Assembly: GCA_041309225.1 (NCBI GenBank)
Contig: JBFYZZ010000106.1
Location: 1-15,188, forward strand
DNA from: JAFGLY01 sp041309225
GTDB taxonomy: Bacteria; Myxococcota_A; UBA796; JAFGLY01
Direction: 5' to 3'
Length of the DNA stretch: 15,188 bases
The notes beneath the pieces are model-generated. The model saw nothing but the letters and a program-made list of their open reading frames with translations, was not told the origin of the DNA and did not search any database. Positions within the stretch are counted from its first letter, which is position 1, and the number at the start of each line of letters is the position of its first letter. The translations under genes were made by a program, and so were the position numbers. Below, piece by piece: positions 14,855-15,188 of the stretch.

Positions 14855-15188
14855 GTGTGGACGCCCCACGCCCTGCCCCGCCTGGCCTTCGGACCCGGCG
14901 CCCGCCTGCTGGCCCCCGGCGTGCCGGACCTCCTCGCAGCGGACGGCCGGATCGCAGGCTGGCTGCATGCCGGCGGCCTCTGGACCCGCGACGCCTCGGG
15001 CGCGCTCGCGGTGCTCGCCCTCCCGGGTGGGGCCGATGCACTCCTGGCTGCGCCCGGCGCTTGGACGGCGTTCGGTGAGGACGTGCTCTGGCGCGGCGAT
15101 CCGGCCACGGGCGAGGGCGCCCTCCTCGGGCTCGCGCCCGAGGTCGAGGAGGTCCGGCCGGGCGGGGACTGGATCGTGCTCCAGGGTC
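14855..15188 (+). CDS. Unidentified protein, N-terminal part, cut by window edge
   Basis: A frame of 111 codons is open from GTG 14855 to the end of the window. Almost all codons end in G or C, matching the certain genes, and GAGGTG (14845-14850) provides a ribosome-binding site. No signal peptide or known motif is visible. The text alternates short hydrophobic strands with Gly/Asp turns and recurring tryptophans (GWLHAGGLWTRDASGALAVLALPGG, APGAWTAFGEDVLWRG, RPGGDWIVLQG), which suggests a beta-rich repeat fold such as a propeller; this is weak inference. It is divergent from tetR, with the candidate operator between them, so it might belong to the same regulon. Confidence 0.7.
   Translation, partial: MWTPHALPRLAFGPGARLLAPGVPDLLAADGRIAGWLHAGGLWTRDASGALAVLALPGGADALLAAPGAWTAFGEDVLWRGDPATGEGALLGLAPEVEEVRPGGDWIVLQG

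Noticed and set aside
14162..14968. Upstream extension of the adaptor frame
   Set aside because: Overlaps tetR in another frame; ATG 14161 begins a clear lipoprotein signal and overlaps the tetR stop.
1..15188. CRISPR array, tRNA, rRNA or insertion sequence
   Set aside because: No spaced direct repeats, no cloverleaf or rRNA-like stretches and no transposase motifs were seen on either strand.

Overview
The window is very GC-rich (well over 70% by eye), tightly packed and free of tRNAs, rRNAs, insertion sequences and CRISPR arrays. It codes for outer-membrane proteins (a small beta-barrel and a TolC-type domain) and a lipoprotein adaptor, so the host is Gram-negative. The codon use (third position almost always G or C) and the zinc-locus barrel, which I remember from deltaproteobacterial and myxobacterial genomes, point to Myxococcota or a related high-GC lineage. 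That assignment is inference.

Layout, left to right. (1) 1-180, minus: the N-terminus of a short-chain dehydrogenase running off the edge. (2) 244-420, plus: a doubtful small ORF. (3) 428-2728, minus: a 766-residue three-part protein with a cyclic-nucleotide-binding-like domain, a complete acetate kinase and a complete PduL-type phosphotransacylase. It would carry out both steps of acetyl-CoA to acetate plus ATP in one chain, behind a possible regulatory domain. (4) 2729-3045: a divergent control region with several inverted repeats. (5) 3046-4827, plus: a multi-spanning membrane protein resembling GT-C glycosyltransferases. (6) 4887-8494, plus: a zinc-uptake operon made of an outer-membrane barrel with a His/Glu-rich loop, a ZnuA-type binding protein, a ZnuC-type ATPase and a ZnuB-type permease. 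(7) 8588-14733, minus: an efflux operon read tetR, then adaptor lipoprotein, then a 1495-residue fusion of an RND pump with a TolC-type outer-membrane factor. (8) 14855-15188, plus: the start of an unidentified protein divergent from tetR.

How the genes work together. The zinc operon supplies a route across both membranes: barrel, periplasmic binding protein, ABC importer. The efflux operon encodes a full tripartite pump in only two polypeptides, with its likely repressor as first gene and a near-palindromic operator just upstream. The operator sits between divergent genes and could control both.

The two most notable items are domain fusions: the CNBD-AckA-PduL protein and the RND-TolC protein. 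Both are read directly from uninterrupted frames. Their regulation, ligands and processing are inference.
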